Positions 56,278-63,494 of a stretch of DNA of 64,000 nucleotides are shown piece by piece. The stretch is from the NCBI GenBank assembly GCA_902595425.1, contig CACJPV010000003.1, positions 69,227 to 133,226 of the forward strand. The letters run 5' to 3'. The first letter of the stretch is position 1, and every line of letters starts with the position of its first letter. This DNA comes from an uncultured Alphaproteobacteria bacterium (GTDB taxonomy: Bacteria; Pseudomonadota; Alphaproteobacteria; HIMB59; GCA-002718135). A model generated the notes under the pieces. That model saw only the letters and a list, made by a program, of their open reading frames with translations. It made no database searches and was not told the DNA's origin. Both the position numbers and the translations under genes were made by a program.

Positions 56278-57820
56278 AGTCTTTTTTCAAAATCTGTCTA
56301 AATTTTTTTATTTATTGATGCTAAGAGTTTTACCCAACATGCATAAGTATAAAAACTTTAAAGATCTTAACTTTAAACAAAACGACTTTACTAATTACAG
56401 AGTTGTTAAACACTATATTTTAAAAGAAAATTTTATTCATAATATTTCCATTTTAAATATACATTCATTTGACTTTTTATTATTTTATCAGAAACTGGGA
56501 GGAAAAAAAGGCATTGAGCTATCCAAAAAAAATATTTTTTTATGGTTTAAAAAATTTAAGTATGAAAAAAATTTCCCCTGGACTTATGACTATGCGTCAA
56601 AAAGATTAATAAATATAATTTATAACTATGATTTTATTTGCTCAATTCTTGATGAGAAAGATATTAAGTTTTTAGATTATATTCTAAACTTCCACATAAA
56701 AAGGATAATTTTTGATTTAAAAAGAAAAGATAAAGAAAATATTTCTTCATTTGAAGTTTTGGCGCTACTTTTAATAGAGACTCGTAAAGACATTTTAAAT
56801 AAAAATATAATAAAAAAAATCGAAGATATAATTTTTTTTCAAATTGATGAAAATTCCATGCATAAAAGTTATAATTTATTAGAACATACAAAATTTTTAA
56901 ATAATTTAATTGAAATTAGAAACATTTTTTTATTTTATGATTTAGAAATTCCAAATGTCATTAATAGAAATATTCTTGCTATGACCTCAATACTAAAAAA
57001 CTATTTGCATGACGATTTATCACTTCCTTTATTTAATGGATGTAACAATAATCACAATAAATCACTACAAAAAATTTACGAGAAAGAACAATTTTTAGTG
57101 AAAAAAGATTTTGAAAATTTTAAAAATGGTATTGCTGTTTATAAAGACTCACAAAAAACACTTTTTTTTGATGCTGTACAACCAACTAGACACATGTTTC
57201 AGAAAGATTTAAGTGCTGGGACTTTATCTGTTGAATTTAGCGCTGAAGGTGAAAAAATTATTACTAATTGTGGTGGCACAGAGATACTGGGAAAAAATCC
57301 TGGATATCTAAAATACAGCGCCGCACACTCAACAATTATAATTAATAATACAAATATAAGTGAAATAAATGAAGATAATATTAATAAACAATTTCCAAAA
57401 AAAGTTTTTTTTGAGTCACAAAAAGACAGTGATGAAAATTTTTTATCAGCAAGTCATAACGGCTACCAAAAAAACTATAGAAAGATTTGCAAAAGAAATT
57501 TATTTATAAATTTAAAAAAAGGCTTAATTAAAGGTGAAGATACAATTATATCTACAAAATCAAATGTCGATAAAATTGTTTTTCATATTAGATTTCATTT
57601 GATGCCACAAATTTCAACCACTATAACAGAAAGCAAAAAAAATTTAATAGTAAGAACAAAAAAAAATAAAATGTGGTTATTCAAATCTGACAAGGAAATA
57701 ATGGTAGAAAAAAGTATTTATGTTGAAAATGATAGAGCTATAGAAACATCACAAATTGTTATAGGTGGAATTACATCTTCCTTAAGAGATAAAATAAAAT
57801 GGTCACTAGAAAAAATGTAA
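56270..57820 (+). CDS. heparinase II/III-family protein
   Basis: A 516-aa protein with an N-terminal alpha/alpha-toroid-like helical part (WTYDYASKRLINIIYNYDF, LLLIETRKDIL, FNLL-type HKSYNLLEHTKFLNNL) and a C-terminal beta-sandwich (DLSAGTLSVEFSAEGEKIITNCGGTEILG, AAHSTIIINNTN). FEVLALLLIE and NCG...YLKYSAAHST match heparinase II/III proteins beside purH. It possibly acts on a cell-envelope polysaccharide; activity is not proven. It overlaps rsmB by 8 nt and purH by 22 nt. Confidence 0.85.
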   Translation: MIKVFFQNLSKFFYLLMLRVLPNMHKYKNFKDLNFKQNDFTNYRVVKHYILKENFIHNISILNIHSFDFLLFYQKLGGKKGIELSKKNIFLWFKKFKYEKNFPWTYDYASKRLINIIYNYDFICSILDEKDIKFLDYILNFHIKRIIFDLKRKDKENISSFEVLALLLIETRKDILNKNIIKKIEDIIFFQIDENSMHKSYNLLEHTKFLNNLIEIRNIFLFYDLEIPNVINRNILAMTSILKNYLHDDLSLPLFNGCNNNHNKSLQKIYEKEQFLVKKDFENFKNGIAVYKDSQKTLFFDAVQPTRHMFQKDLSAGTLSVEFSAEGEKIITNCGGTEILGKNPGYLKYSAAHSTIIINNTNISEINEDNINKQFPKKVFFESQKDSDENFLSASHNGYQKNYRKICKRNLFINLKKGLIKGEDTIISTKSNVDKIVFHIRFHLMPQISTTITESKKNLIVRTKKNKMWLFKSDKEIMVEKSIYVENDRAIETSQIVIGGITSSLRDKIKWSLEKM

Positions 57821-59319
57821 ATAGCTATGCTCTTATTTCTGTATATGATAAGACGTCTATAAGAAAAATTTGTTCAGTTTTAAAAAAATATAATATTGGA
57901 ATAGTTTCTACAGGCTCTACTGCAAAAAAAATAACTTCATTAGGATACAATTGCACAGAAATTTCAAAGATCACTAAATTTAGAGAAATTCTAAATGGAA
58001 GAGTAAAAACTCTAAACCCAAAAATTCATGCTTCAATTTTGTTTAAAAGAAATGATGCTACGCACCAACAAACATTTAAAGGCTTAAAATTTCCAAAAAT
58101 TGATTATGTAATAGTTAATCTTTATCCTTTTAATAAAGTTTCAGACAGTGAACGCCACTCAAAAAAAATTGATATGATTGACATTGGGGGGCCTGCATTA
58201 ATAAGATCTGCAAGTAAAAATTTTGAGTTTGTTACGACTGTATGTGAGAAAAAACATTATGATAAATTCATAGCAGAATTAAAAAGAAATAATGGAAAAA
58301 CCACTTTTGCTTTTAGAAAAAAAATGGCTAAGTATAATTTTAAATTGACAAGTCAATATGATTTATCAATTTTTAGATGGTTAAATAAAAATAATAAAAA
58401 TAATATAAAGGAAAACAAAATCAAAATTAAATATGGTGAAAACCCTAATCAAAAAGCTTATTTCATAAACAAAAATAAAAAAAATATTTTTAATGCCAAG
58501 ATCTGTGGCAAAGATCTTGGATACAATAATATTTTAGATGTAAATGACGGTCTAAATTGCTTGAGTGAATTTAATGAGCCAACTTGTGTAATTGTTAAAC
58601 ATAACAATCCATGTGGTGTAGGATCAGCAAAAAATATAAATAAAGCTTATATTAAAGCTTTAGAATCAGATCCCATTAGTGCTTATGGTGGAGTTGTTCT
58701 ACTTAATAAAAAAGTAAATCATAGCCTGGCAGGAATATTAAAACGTAAATTTTTTGAGATAATAGTAGCGCCATCATTTGAACGAAAATCACTTGAAATA
58801 TTGCAGTCCAAAAAAAATTTGATAATAATTGATTCCTCCAAACTAAAAAAACATCCCTTGATAAATTTTAGATCTTTAGGAGATGGTGTTTTGTATCAAG
58901 AAACAAACAAATTTAAAGTTTCAAAAAATACTATTAAATTAGTTACAGATAAGAAATCATCTGAGAAAACTACTGATGACTTAATATTTGCTTACAAGGT
59001 TGCCAAGCACGTAAAATCTAATGCTGTTGTTTTTGTCAAAAATAAACAAACAATTGGTATTGGTGCAGGACAGATGAGTCGTATAGACTCAACAAGATTA
59101 GCCATAATGAAATATAAAGATTTTTTTAAAGGCAGAGCTTTTGTGTGTGCATCTGATGCTTTTTTTCCTTTTGTAGACAGTGTTAAAAAATTACTTAATC
59201 TTAAATGCAAAGCAATAATTCAGCCAAGTGGCTCAAAAAATGATAAAAAAATCATAGATTACGTAAAAAATCATAATTCCTCTCTTTATTTTGTAAAAAA
59301 TAGAGTATTTAAACACTAG
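57799..59319 (+). CDS. purH: bifunctional AICAR transformylase/IMP cyclohydrolase
   Basis: Last two steps of purine synthesis. The N-terminal MGS-like cyclohydrolase domain reads ALISVYDKTSIRKI, VSTGSTAKKI and GRVKTLNPKIHASIL. The transformylase domain reads KYGENPNQKAYF, VKHNNPCGVGSA with the catalytic Lys-His, DPISAYGGVV, GAGQMSRIDS and SDAFFPFVDSV. The length of 506 aa is normal. The ATG at 57799 is the only plausible start and overlaps the previous gene. Confidence 0.96.
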   Translation: MVTRKNVNSYALISVYDKTSIRKICSVLKKYNIGIVSTGSTAKKITSLGYNCTEISKITKFREILNGRVKTLNPKIHASILFKRNDATHQQTFKGLKFPKIDYVIVNLYPFNKVSDSERHSKKIDMIDIGGPALIRSASKNFEFVTTVCEKKHYDKFIAELKRNNGKTTFAFRKKMAKYNFKLTSQYDLSIFRWLNKNNKNNIKENKIKIKYGENPNQKAYFINKNKKNIFNAKICGKDLGYNNILDVNDGLNCLSEFNEPTCVIVKHNNPCGVGSAKNINKAYIKALESDPISAYGGVVLLNKKVNHSLAGILKRKFFEIIVAPSFERKSLEILQSKKNLIIIDSSKLKKHPLINFRSLGDGVLYQETNKFKVSKNTIKLVTDKKSSEKTTDDLIFAYKVAKHVKSNAVVFVKNKQTIGIGAGQMSRIDSTRLAIMKYKDFFKGRAFVCASDAFFPFVDSVKKLLNLKCKAIIQPSGSKNDKKIIDYVKNHNSSLYFVKNRVFKH

Positions 59320-59325
59320 TAATTT

Positions 59326-59496
59326 ATGAACCTTGATTACCTAAATTTACTTTTAAAAAAGTTTCCTGGAATTGCAAGTGGTAGAAAAAACTTTGATTAT
59401 TTTGAAAGCAGAATTAAAAAAAATATTTTATTAGCCGCTAATTATAAAAAAAAAAAGAAAAAAATAAAATCAAATAATTTATATAAATCTTGTTAA
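59326..59496 (+). CDS. possible 56-aa basic protein downstream of purH
   Basis: Not recognised. An ATG at 59326, 6 nt after the purH stop, opens a 56-codon frame reading MNLDYLNLLLKKFPGIASGR, then a Lys-rich end (K-run near residue 43) and a final Cys. The first 35 codons look like ordinary protein sequence (mixed hydrophobic and charged), but the rest sits in A-rich DNA. It may be a real small gene in the purH transcript or chance. Confidence 0.4.
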   Translation: MNLDYLNLLLKKFPGIASGRKNFDYFESRIKKNILLAANYKKKKKKIKSNNLYKSC

Positions 59497-59516
59497 TTTT
59501 ATAATAATACACTTTT

Positions 59517-60104
59517 ATGCATTTATTTTTTTCTACACCAATCTGGACATCAAAAATTGATAATTACGAGATAGTTAACCTTGAGATGCTAAAATACATA
59601 ACCGATTTGCAAAAAAACGACCCTGATGGAATTGTTAAAAGTAACTTTAAAGGGTGGCACTCTAAAAATTTTGATATGAAAAATGAACAAGCCAAAAACT
59701 TTATAGAGGCTATAAAAAACAATATTAATATAGCGCTTAATGACATGGGTTGGGATTTAGAAAAACAGACGGTCAAAATTAAAAGTTTATGGGCAATAAT
59801 TAATAAGAAAGATGCTTGGAATCAAAAACACCACCACAGCAATAGTGACTTAAGTGCTGCCTATTATGTTGCTGCTCATGATAATTGTGGGGATATTGTG
59901 TTTTATGATCCTAGACCTGCGCCTGTTCATAATCACCCATTGTCTAAATCTCCAAATAATTTAAACGCCACAGTAAACTCAATAAAACCAGAGCCGGGCA
60001 TGCTGGTTCTTTTTCCAAGCTATCTAGAGCATTCAGTTAATCCAAATTTATCAGATAAGGAAAGAATAGTTATAAGCTTTAATATTTCTTTAGAAAAAAA
60101 CTAG
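59517..60104 (+). CDS. 2-oxoglutarate-Fe(II) oxygenase-like protein (TIGR02466 type)
   Basis: A 195-aa cupin-fold dioxygenase. FFSTPIWTSKI opens the protein as in this family. NQKHHHSNSDLSAAYYV holds candidate iron ligands, GDIVFYDPRPA follows, and PGMLVLFPSYLEHSVNPN supplies the distal His, with KERIVISFNI carrying the Arg for 2-oxoglutarate. The substrate is unknown; relatives are common in marine bacteria and cyanophages. A TATAAT at about 59500 sits only some 11 nt before the ATG, so the mRNA could be nearly leaderless. Confidence 0.82.
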   Translation: MHLFFSTPIWTSKIDNYEIVNLEMLKYITDLQKNDPDGIVKSNFKGWHSKNFDMKNEQAKNFIEAIKNNINIALNDMGWDLEKQTVKIKSLWAIINKKDAWNQKHHHSNSDLSAAYYVAAHDNCGDIVFYDPRPAPVHNHPLSKSPNNLNATVNSIKPEPGMLVLFPSYLEHSVNPNLSDKERIVISFNISLEKN

Positions 60105-60107
60105 AAT

Positions 60108-60123
60108 AAGCTTTGCTAAGCTT
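60108..60123. terminator. weak hairpin between convergent genes
   Basis: AAGCTT-TGCT-AAGCTT forms a 6-bp stem between the oxygenase and the convergent glycosyltransferase gene. It has A/T-rich flanks on both sides, so it could serve as a weak bidirectional terminator. Confidence 0.35.
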
Positions 60124-60130
60124 TAAAATT

Positions 60131-60856
60131 CTATTTCTTTTTAATTTCATTAAGAAAACTTTCTATATCTACGTTTTTTTCTTGAAGAGTATTGATAATT
60201 TTCTTTCCAATAATTCCTACAAAATGAAAAAAACTTGGATTTGGTATTTTTTTTGCATTATGCAAAAAGGGCATATAATTCCATTTATAATCTAGCTCTG
60301 AAAAAATTTCATTATTTTGAATTATAAATTCATTTAGTAGCATATTATCAGAATTTTTACCTTTTGCTCTTTTTTTTAGCTCTAATCTTTTAATCATATA
60401 ATGATGAAGTTTTTTAGCCGTTACTCTGTCGCAAAAAGTAACACCTGAATTAAAATAGCCGTAAGAGCTGTCTAAACTGTTTACTTCCCTAAAAATATTT
60501 GATGAATTTCCCTCGGGTTCTCTAACATTCATCAAACCGCTAATTTTAGGAAGCGGTTCAGCATTTGGAAAAATATAGACATCATTATCTAAATAAATTG
60601 TATAATCATAATCGTTATCAAAATGAAAATATCTTTCAAAAGAGTAGTGTTTATTTTTAGAAGCTAAAAAATCAAAGTTTCCAAATTTTTTTTTATAAGT
60701 GCTTTCCTTCACTATTTTGTAGTCATACTTAAATTTTTTACAATAAGTCCTAACTGATGGTATAAAGATTTCTCTTATGGGATTAATTGTTTTGCTGTTT
60801 CCCCATTGGGTGCCATCTCCTATATCTATTTGTATAATTAAGAAGTTAGATTTCAT
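60131..60856 (-). CDS. GT8-like glycosyltransferase
   Basis: A protein of about 241 aa from the ATG at 60856 (KSNFLIIQIDIGDG). YDYTIYLDNDVYIF provides the D-N-D metal motif and SSYGYFNSGVTFCDR the conserved acceptor region of DxD glycosyltransferases; SDNMLLNEFI matches the later D.L.N motif. An in-frame TTG at 60925 would start inside the tRNA-Gly anticodon-arm copy and is rejected. It is the last ordinary gene before the attachment-site array and may itself be accessory. Confidence 0.75.
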   Translation of the reverse strand: MKSNFLIIQIDIGDGTQWGNSKTINPIREIFIPSVRTYCKKFKYDYKIVKESTYKKKFGNFDFLASKNKHYSFERYFHFDNDYDYTIYLDNDVYIFPNAEPLPKISGLMNVREPEGNSSNIFREVNSLDSSYGYFNSGVTFCDRVTAKKLHHYMIKRLELKKRAKGKNSDNMLLNEFIIQNNEIFSELDYKWNYMPFLHNAKKIPNPSFFHFVGIIGKKIINTLQEKNVDIESFLNEIKKK

Positions 60857-60914
60857 AGAGTTTTTAACTATATCATTAATCTTCCATAATTTGAAAAATT
60901 TCAAAACAAATGGA

Positions 60915-60935
60915 AACCTTGGCAAGGTTATTCGA
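60915..60935 (-). repeat. tRNA-Gly anticodon-arm core copy A
   Basis: These 21 bases are identical to 61074-61094: the anticodon stem-loop (AACCTTGCCAAGGTT on the minus strand) plus ATTCGA. Unlike copies B and C, the 3' half of the tRNA is absent, so this is only a crossover-core-sized match. It is probably an old attachment core. Confidence 0.65.
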
Positions 60936-60996
60936 ATTCGAAATGCCCAAGAATATCTTGCTAAATGATGTTTTAAAAAACTTAGATTTTAGATGA

Positions 60997-61017
60997 AGTG
61001 CCGATATAGTGCCGACA
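60997..61017. repeat. AGTGCCGA direct-repeat pair, 11-bp period
   Basis: AGTGCCGA occurs at 60997-61004 and 61008-61015, exactly 11 bp apart. It lies about 68 bp after core copy A and 21 bp before fragment B. The spacing of one helical turn suggests paired binding sites for a recombinase or accessory factor. Confidence 0.6.
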
Positions 61018-61036
61018 GAATTTTAAATAACTTAAG

Positions 61037-61088
61037 ATTTGGAGCGGGCGAAGGGATTCGAACCCTCGACTTCAACCTTGGCAAGGTT
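61037..61088 (-). repeat. tRNA-Gly(GCC) 3' fragment B (att-like)
   Basis: Reading the minus strand, bases from 61088 down to 61040 give the anticodon arm with GCC, variable loop, T-arm with TTCGAAT, the 3' acceptor strand CGCCCGC and an encoded CCA. That is tRNA-Gly positions 28 to 76. The 5' acceptor and D-arm are missing, so it is not a functional tRNA. The 52 bases 61037-61088 are identical to 61516-61567. Shared bases with copy A extend to 61094. Confidence 0.9.
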
Positions 61089-61156
61089 ATTCGATACAAA
61101 CTAACAAAGAGAATACCTTAAAAAATTATTTAAAATATTAGGAAATTATTAATCGA

Positions 61157-61175
61157 ACTTGGACGTACGTTGGAC
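61157..61175. repeat. TTGGAC direct-repeat pair, left copy
   Basis: ACTTGGACGTACGTTGGAC holds TTGGAC twice with an 11-bp period. It matches 61475-61493 at 18 of 19 bases in direct orientation. It lies about 70 bp beyond the anticodon arm of fragment B. Confidence 0.75.
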
Positions 61176-61285
61176 TTAAAAATATTAAATATATTAACAT
61201 GTTGTCAGATTAATATATAAGTAACTCGTCCTGATTTAGATACTCTAATTGCTGGGACAAAAAACAAAACGCTAAAGGAGACTAA

Positions 61286-61474
61286 ATGTTTAATTTTAAA
61301 TATTATTTAGCTAATTCTGTTAAGGATTTTATAAAAAAAAGAGAACAGAAAGAAGGACTTAAAAATATCTTTTTTAAAAAATTAGATAAAAACTTTCTTG
61401 AACTGTCAAAAGAAGAACAAGTTCAAAGAATAGTTAAAATTTTAGAAAGTCAGGGATTTAAATTAAAGAAATAG
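61286..61474 (+). CDS. unrecognised 62-aa protein carried by the mini-element
   Basis: Not recognised. It is a 62-aa, Lys/Phe/Glu-rich, helical-looking protein: NFKYYLANSVKDFIKKREQK at the start, then LSKEEQVQRIVKILESQGFK. A strong AAAGGAG 5 nt before the ATG supports translation. Its TAG stop is directly followed by the right-hand TTGGAC repeat pair at 61475. The size and charge could suit a small DNA-binding or excisionase-like factor, but no motif proves it. Confidence 0.65.
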   Translation: MFNFKYYLANSVKDFIKKREQKEGLKNIFFKKLDKNFLELSKEEQVQRIVKILESQGFKLKK

Positions 61475-61493
61475 ACTTGGACGTATGTTGGAC
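61475..61493. repeat. TTGGAC direct-repeat pair, right copy
   Basis: ACTTGGACGTATGTTGGAC differs from the left copy by one base and keeps the 11-bp period. It starts at the base after the stop of the 62-aa gene and ends 22 bp before fragment C. GACTTG and CAAGTC flank it as a 6-bp inverted repeat. Confidence 0.75.
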
Positions 61494-61515
61494 ACAAGTC
61501 ATTCGTCCGCTTCAA

Positions 61516-61567
61516 ATTTGGAGCGGGCGAAGGGATTCGAACCCTCGACTTCAACCTTGGCAAGGTT
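61516..61567 (-). repeat. tRNA-Gly(GCC) 3' fragment C (att-like)
   Basis: Identical over 52 bases to fragment B: tRNA-Gly positions 28-76 with encoded CCA (61519-61567). Beyond the anticodon arm the sequence diverges (GGGTTCAAG in place of ATTCGA). The 5' half of a tRNA is absent. It forms the left edge of the accessory island that runs off the window. Confidence 0.9.
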
Positions 61568-61629
61568 GGGTTCAAGAATATAGATTTCCTTTGAAGCGTA
61601 ACTAGTTTTTGCTGTCTTGCTAAATTTCT

Positions 61630-61646
61630 GTCACAACTGAGTCACA
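61630..61646. repeat. GTCACA direct-repeat pair, 11-bp period
   Basis: GTCACA occurs at 61630-61635 and 61641-61646, 11 bp apart, 62 bp after fragment C. The stop codon of the PLD-like gene begins at the next base (61647). The layout matches the TGCCGA and TTGGAC pairs while the sequence differs. Confidence 0.6.
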
Positions 61647-62504
61647 CTAAGAATTATCTTTAATAAATTTTTTTATGATTTGTGCTTCTTTCAAAACTAA
61701 CTTCTTATCATAAATTATATAGCTTCTTTCAATATTTTGACCAGCAGCATTTGATAGCCAGTTAAAACTTCCACAAACAACATACTCATCATCACATATG
61801 AGTATTTTAGAATGGTTTTTGTATTCTGCTAAATATATTTTTCCCTTTAATTTATGCTCTTTGGCTTGCTGAACTAACTTTCTTAAATCATTCTCAGCAT
61901 TTAATTCATATTCTTTTTTTTGTTCATTATGATGTGAACTTCTATATCCATATCCAAGATATATATTAACACCTCTTTTAAGAGCCTCAGTAAGAGAAAT
62001 TTTAAAATCCTCATTAATAACATATGAAGTTGCCGTCCCTGACAAAATACAAATACTACTTGTTGCCTGTCCAAGAGTATTAAAAAAGATTTGTCTGTGT
62101 TGAGATAAATTATTTAATATTTTTAAGTTTACTTTTTTATTTGCTTGAACATAATCACTGACTTCTTTGTTATCAATTCTATTTTTATCAGATATGAAAT
62201 TTTCAATAATATTTTTTTGTTGTTGAATTTTTTTGTCTTTACCATCAAGCCAATTAACTATACCGTAACAAATAGTAAATGTTAATACTGCTTCAGCTAA
62301 TTGAAAAAACCAAAGCTCTGAAAAATCTCTTATCTTTACTTTCCCAAAATATACTGAAATACCAAGTGTCCAAGAAATCCAAAATAAACTTATTAAAAAA
62401 CCAAATACCTTTGATAGATTAAAACTATTAAAAAAAAACTTTCCGGCACTAAAACCAAAAATAATAGTAAGAATTATTGTTGCCTGATAAAATAATGCAG
62501 TCAT
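61647..62504 (-). CDS. membrane-anchored PLD-like (HKD) domain protein
   Basis: A 285-aa protein. Residues 1 to about 90 hold three hydrophobic segments (YQATIILTIIFGFSAG, VFGFLISLFWISWTLGI, LTFTICYGIVNWL), then a helical linker, then a phospholipase D-like domain with NHSKILICDDEYVVCGSFNW near residue 235, a full HxKxxxxD motif plus the usual GSxN. Only one HKD is present, so a dimer would be needed for catalysis. It could cleave lipid or nucleic acid; single-HKD proteins include nucleases. It is the last gene of the island operon. Confidence 0.75.
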   Translation of the reverse strand: MTALFYQATIILTIIFGFSAGKFFFNSFNLSKVFGFLISLFWISWTLGISVYFGKVKIRDFSELWFFQLAEAVLTFTICYGIVNWLDGKDKKIQQQKNIIENFISDKNRIDNKEVSDYVQANKKVNLKILNNLSQHRQIFFNTLGQATSSICILSGTATSYVINEDFKISLTEALKRGVNIYLGYGYRSSHHNEQKKEYELNAENDLRKLVQQAKEHKLKGKIYLAEYKNHSKILICDDEYVVCGSFNWLSNAAGQNIERSYIIYDKKLVLKEAQIIKKFIKDNS

Positions 62505-62547
62505 TATTAAACACTATATTATCATTTTTTTAAAACTTAAAAAAATT

Positions 62548-63396
62548 TTATACCAAAGTATTATAAGCACTTGAAAAAAGAGATTTAAGTGAATCCCTAA
62601 ACCATTCATAAACTGATGTGATATTAAGCTTATTAGAATGTTTTCTTACTAAAACTGCTATTATTAACCCAAGAATCAATCCAAGCCAGACAGGGCCTCC
62701 AACAAATGAAGATATTCCCAAAAAAGAAAATAAACTTAAAGAACCTATTTTAGTGCCTTCTAAGAATTTTTTGGAAAATTTTTTCTTATTTTTCTCTAAA
62801 TGAAAATGTCTACCTAGCATAATTATTGATATAATAACTGTAATTGGGTTACCTCCAATAGCTCCTGCCATCATTAATGAAGAAACAAGGTCTCCAAATA
62901 ACTTTGCATCTTTTTTATTCCAATTAAAAACAACACCTAAGACCCCTAAAGAAGATGCAATTAATTCAGAGCCATTTAAAGTTTGAATGTCATAAAACCA
63001 GTCTTTTGGTATAAAAAATTTATCATGCAGAAAGATAGCAGCTTTATCATAACTATCTTTACTTAATGTATAAAATGGTAGACCAGCATGTGTGTTGAAA
63101 TCTTTAAAAAATGTTTTAACAAATGCTTCTAATTCTTGTTTTCTGCTATCATCTATTTTGACATTCTTTACAGTTTCCCACATTTCAAATGGTTGGTGTC
63201 CGTCAAAAAGTCTATGTTTCCATCCACCTATATGAGTAGCATTATATGCTGCATCAACAGCTTTATCATAAACAGTTGCTGAAGATTCAGTTAAAGAGCC
63301 AAACCAATTTTCAAATTTTCTGCTAAAATCAGATGCTAATAAACTATTAACCCAAATAGAGGTTTTATTAATAATTTCAGATTTAATGCTTTTCAT
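62548..63396 (-). CDS. unrecognised membrane protein of the island operon
   Basis: Not recognised. It has 282 aa from the ATG at 63396, which overlaps the preceding 32-aa gene's stop as TAATG and has GGGGA 7 nt upstream. The N-terminal 165 residues look soluble and helical (YNATHIGGWKHRLFDGHQPF, FPPL-free, with FFIPKDWFYDIQTLNG). The C-terminal third has two or three hydrophobic helices (LVSSLMMAGAIGGNPITVIISIIML, SLFSFLGISSFVGGPVWLGLILGLIIAVLV). The His/Trp-rich GGWKHRLFDGHQP patch is notable. A gap of 43 bp precedes the PLD-like gene. Confidence 0.75.
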   Translation of the reverse strand: MKSIKSEIINKTSIWVNSLLASDFSRKFENWFGSLTESSATVYDKAVDAAYNATHIGGWKHRLFDGHQPFEMWETVKNVKIDDSRKQELEAFVKTFFKDFNTHAGLPFYTLSKDSYDKAAIFLHDKFFIPKDWFYDIQTLNGSELIASSLGVLGVVFNWNKKDAKLFGDLVSSLMMAGAIGGNPITVIISIIMLGRHFHLEKNKKKFSKKFLEGTKIGSLSLFSFLGISSFVGGPVWLGLILGLIIAVLVRKHSNKLNITSVYEWFRDSLKSLFSSAYNTLV

Positions 63397-63494
63397 TATA
63401 GTCCCCAAAATAAAATTGTCACAAAAACACAAAACAGTCCAATAACAATTGAAATTCCAAACATAGCATAAAGAAATCGAATTAATTCTTGCAT
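63396..63494 (-). CDS. 32-aa single-TM protein of the island operon
   Basis: MQELIRFLYAMFGISIVIGL followed by FCVFVTILFWGL: a short amphipathic start and one TM helix. Its ATG abuts the stop of the upstream gene (TAA then ATG at 63494) and its stop overlaps the ATG of the downstream membrane protein (TAATG). Such double coupling supports a real gene. Its function is unknown; small TM proteins in operons can be complex subunits or membrane-acting peptides. Confidence 0.65.
   Translation of the reverse strand: MQELIRFLYAMFGISIVIGLFCVFVTILFWGL

Larger units (their letters stand above)
60857..61285. other. non-coding attachment-site region
   Basis: 429 bp without a credible gene. It holds the anticodon-arm core copy A (60915-60935), a hexamer repeat pair (60997-61017), tRNA-Gly fragment B (61037-61094) and a second repeat pair (61157-61175). 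The last 110 bp form the AT-rich leader of the small gene at 61286, with AAAGGAG at 61274. Confidence 0.7.
61037..61567. mobile_element. mini-element bounded by tRNA-Gly fragments (about 479 bp unit)
   Basis: The two 52-bp tRNA-Gly fragments B and C are direct repeats 479 bp apart. Inside each end is the same hexamer pair (TTGGAC twice, 11-bp period) in the same orientation: 61157-61175 and 61475-61493. The only gene is the 62-aa ORF at 61286. No integrase is encoded, so if mobile it must be mobilised in trans, or it is a deletion remnant. Confidence 0.6.

Noticed and set aside
60857..60925. N-terminal extension of the GT8-like gene from a TTG
   Set aside because: The start would lie inside the tRNA anticodon-arm copy. 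The ATG at 60856 gives a sensible N-terminus.
61037..61567. Functional tRNA-Gly genes
   Set aside because: Both copies lack the D-arm and 5' acceptor strand, so neither can fold as a tRNA.
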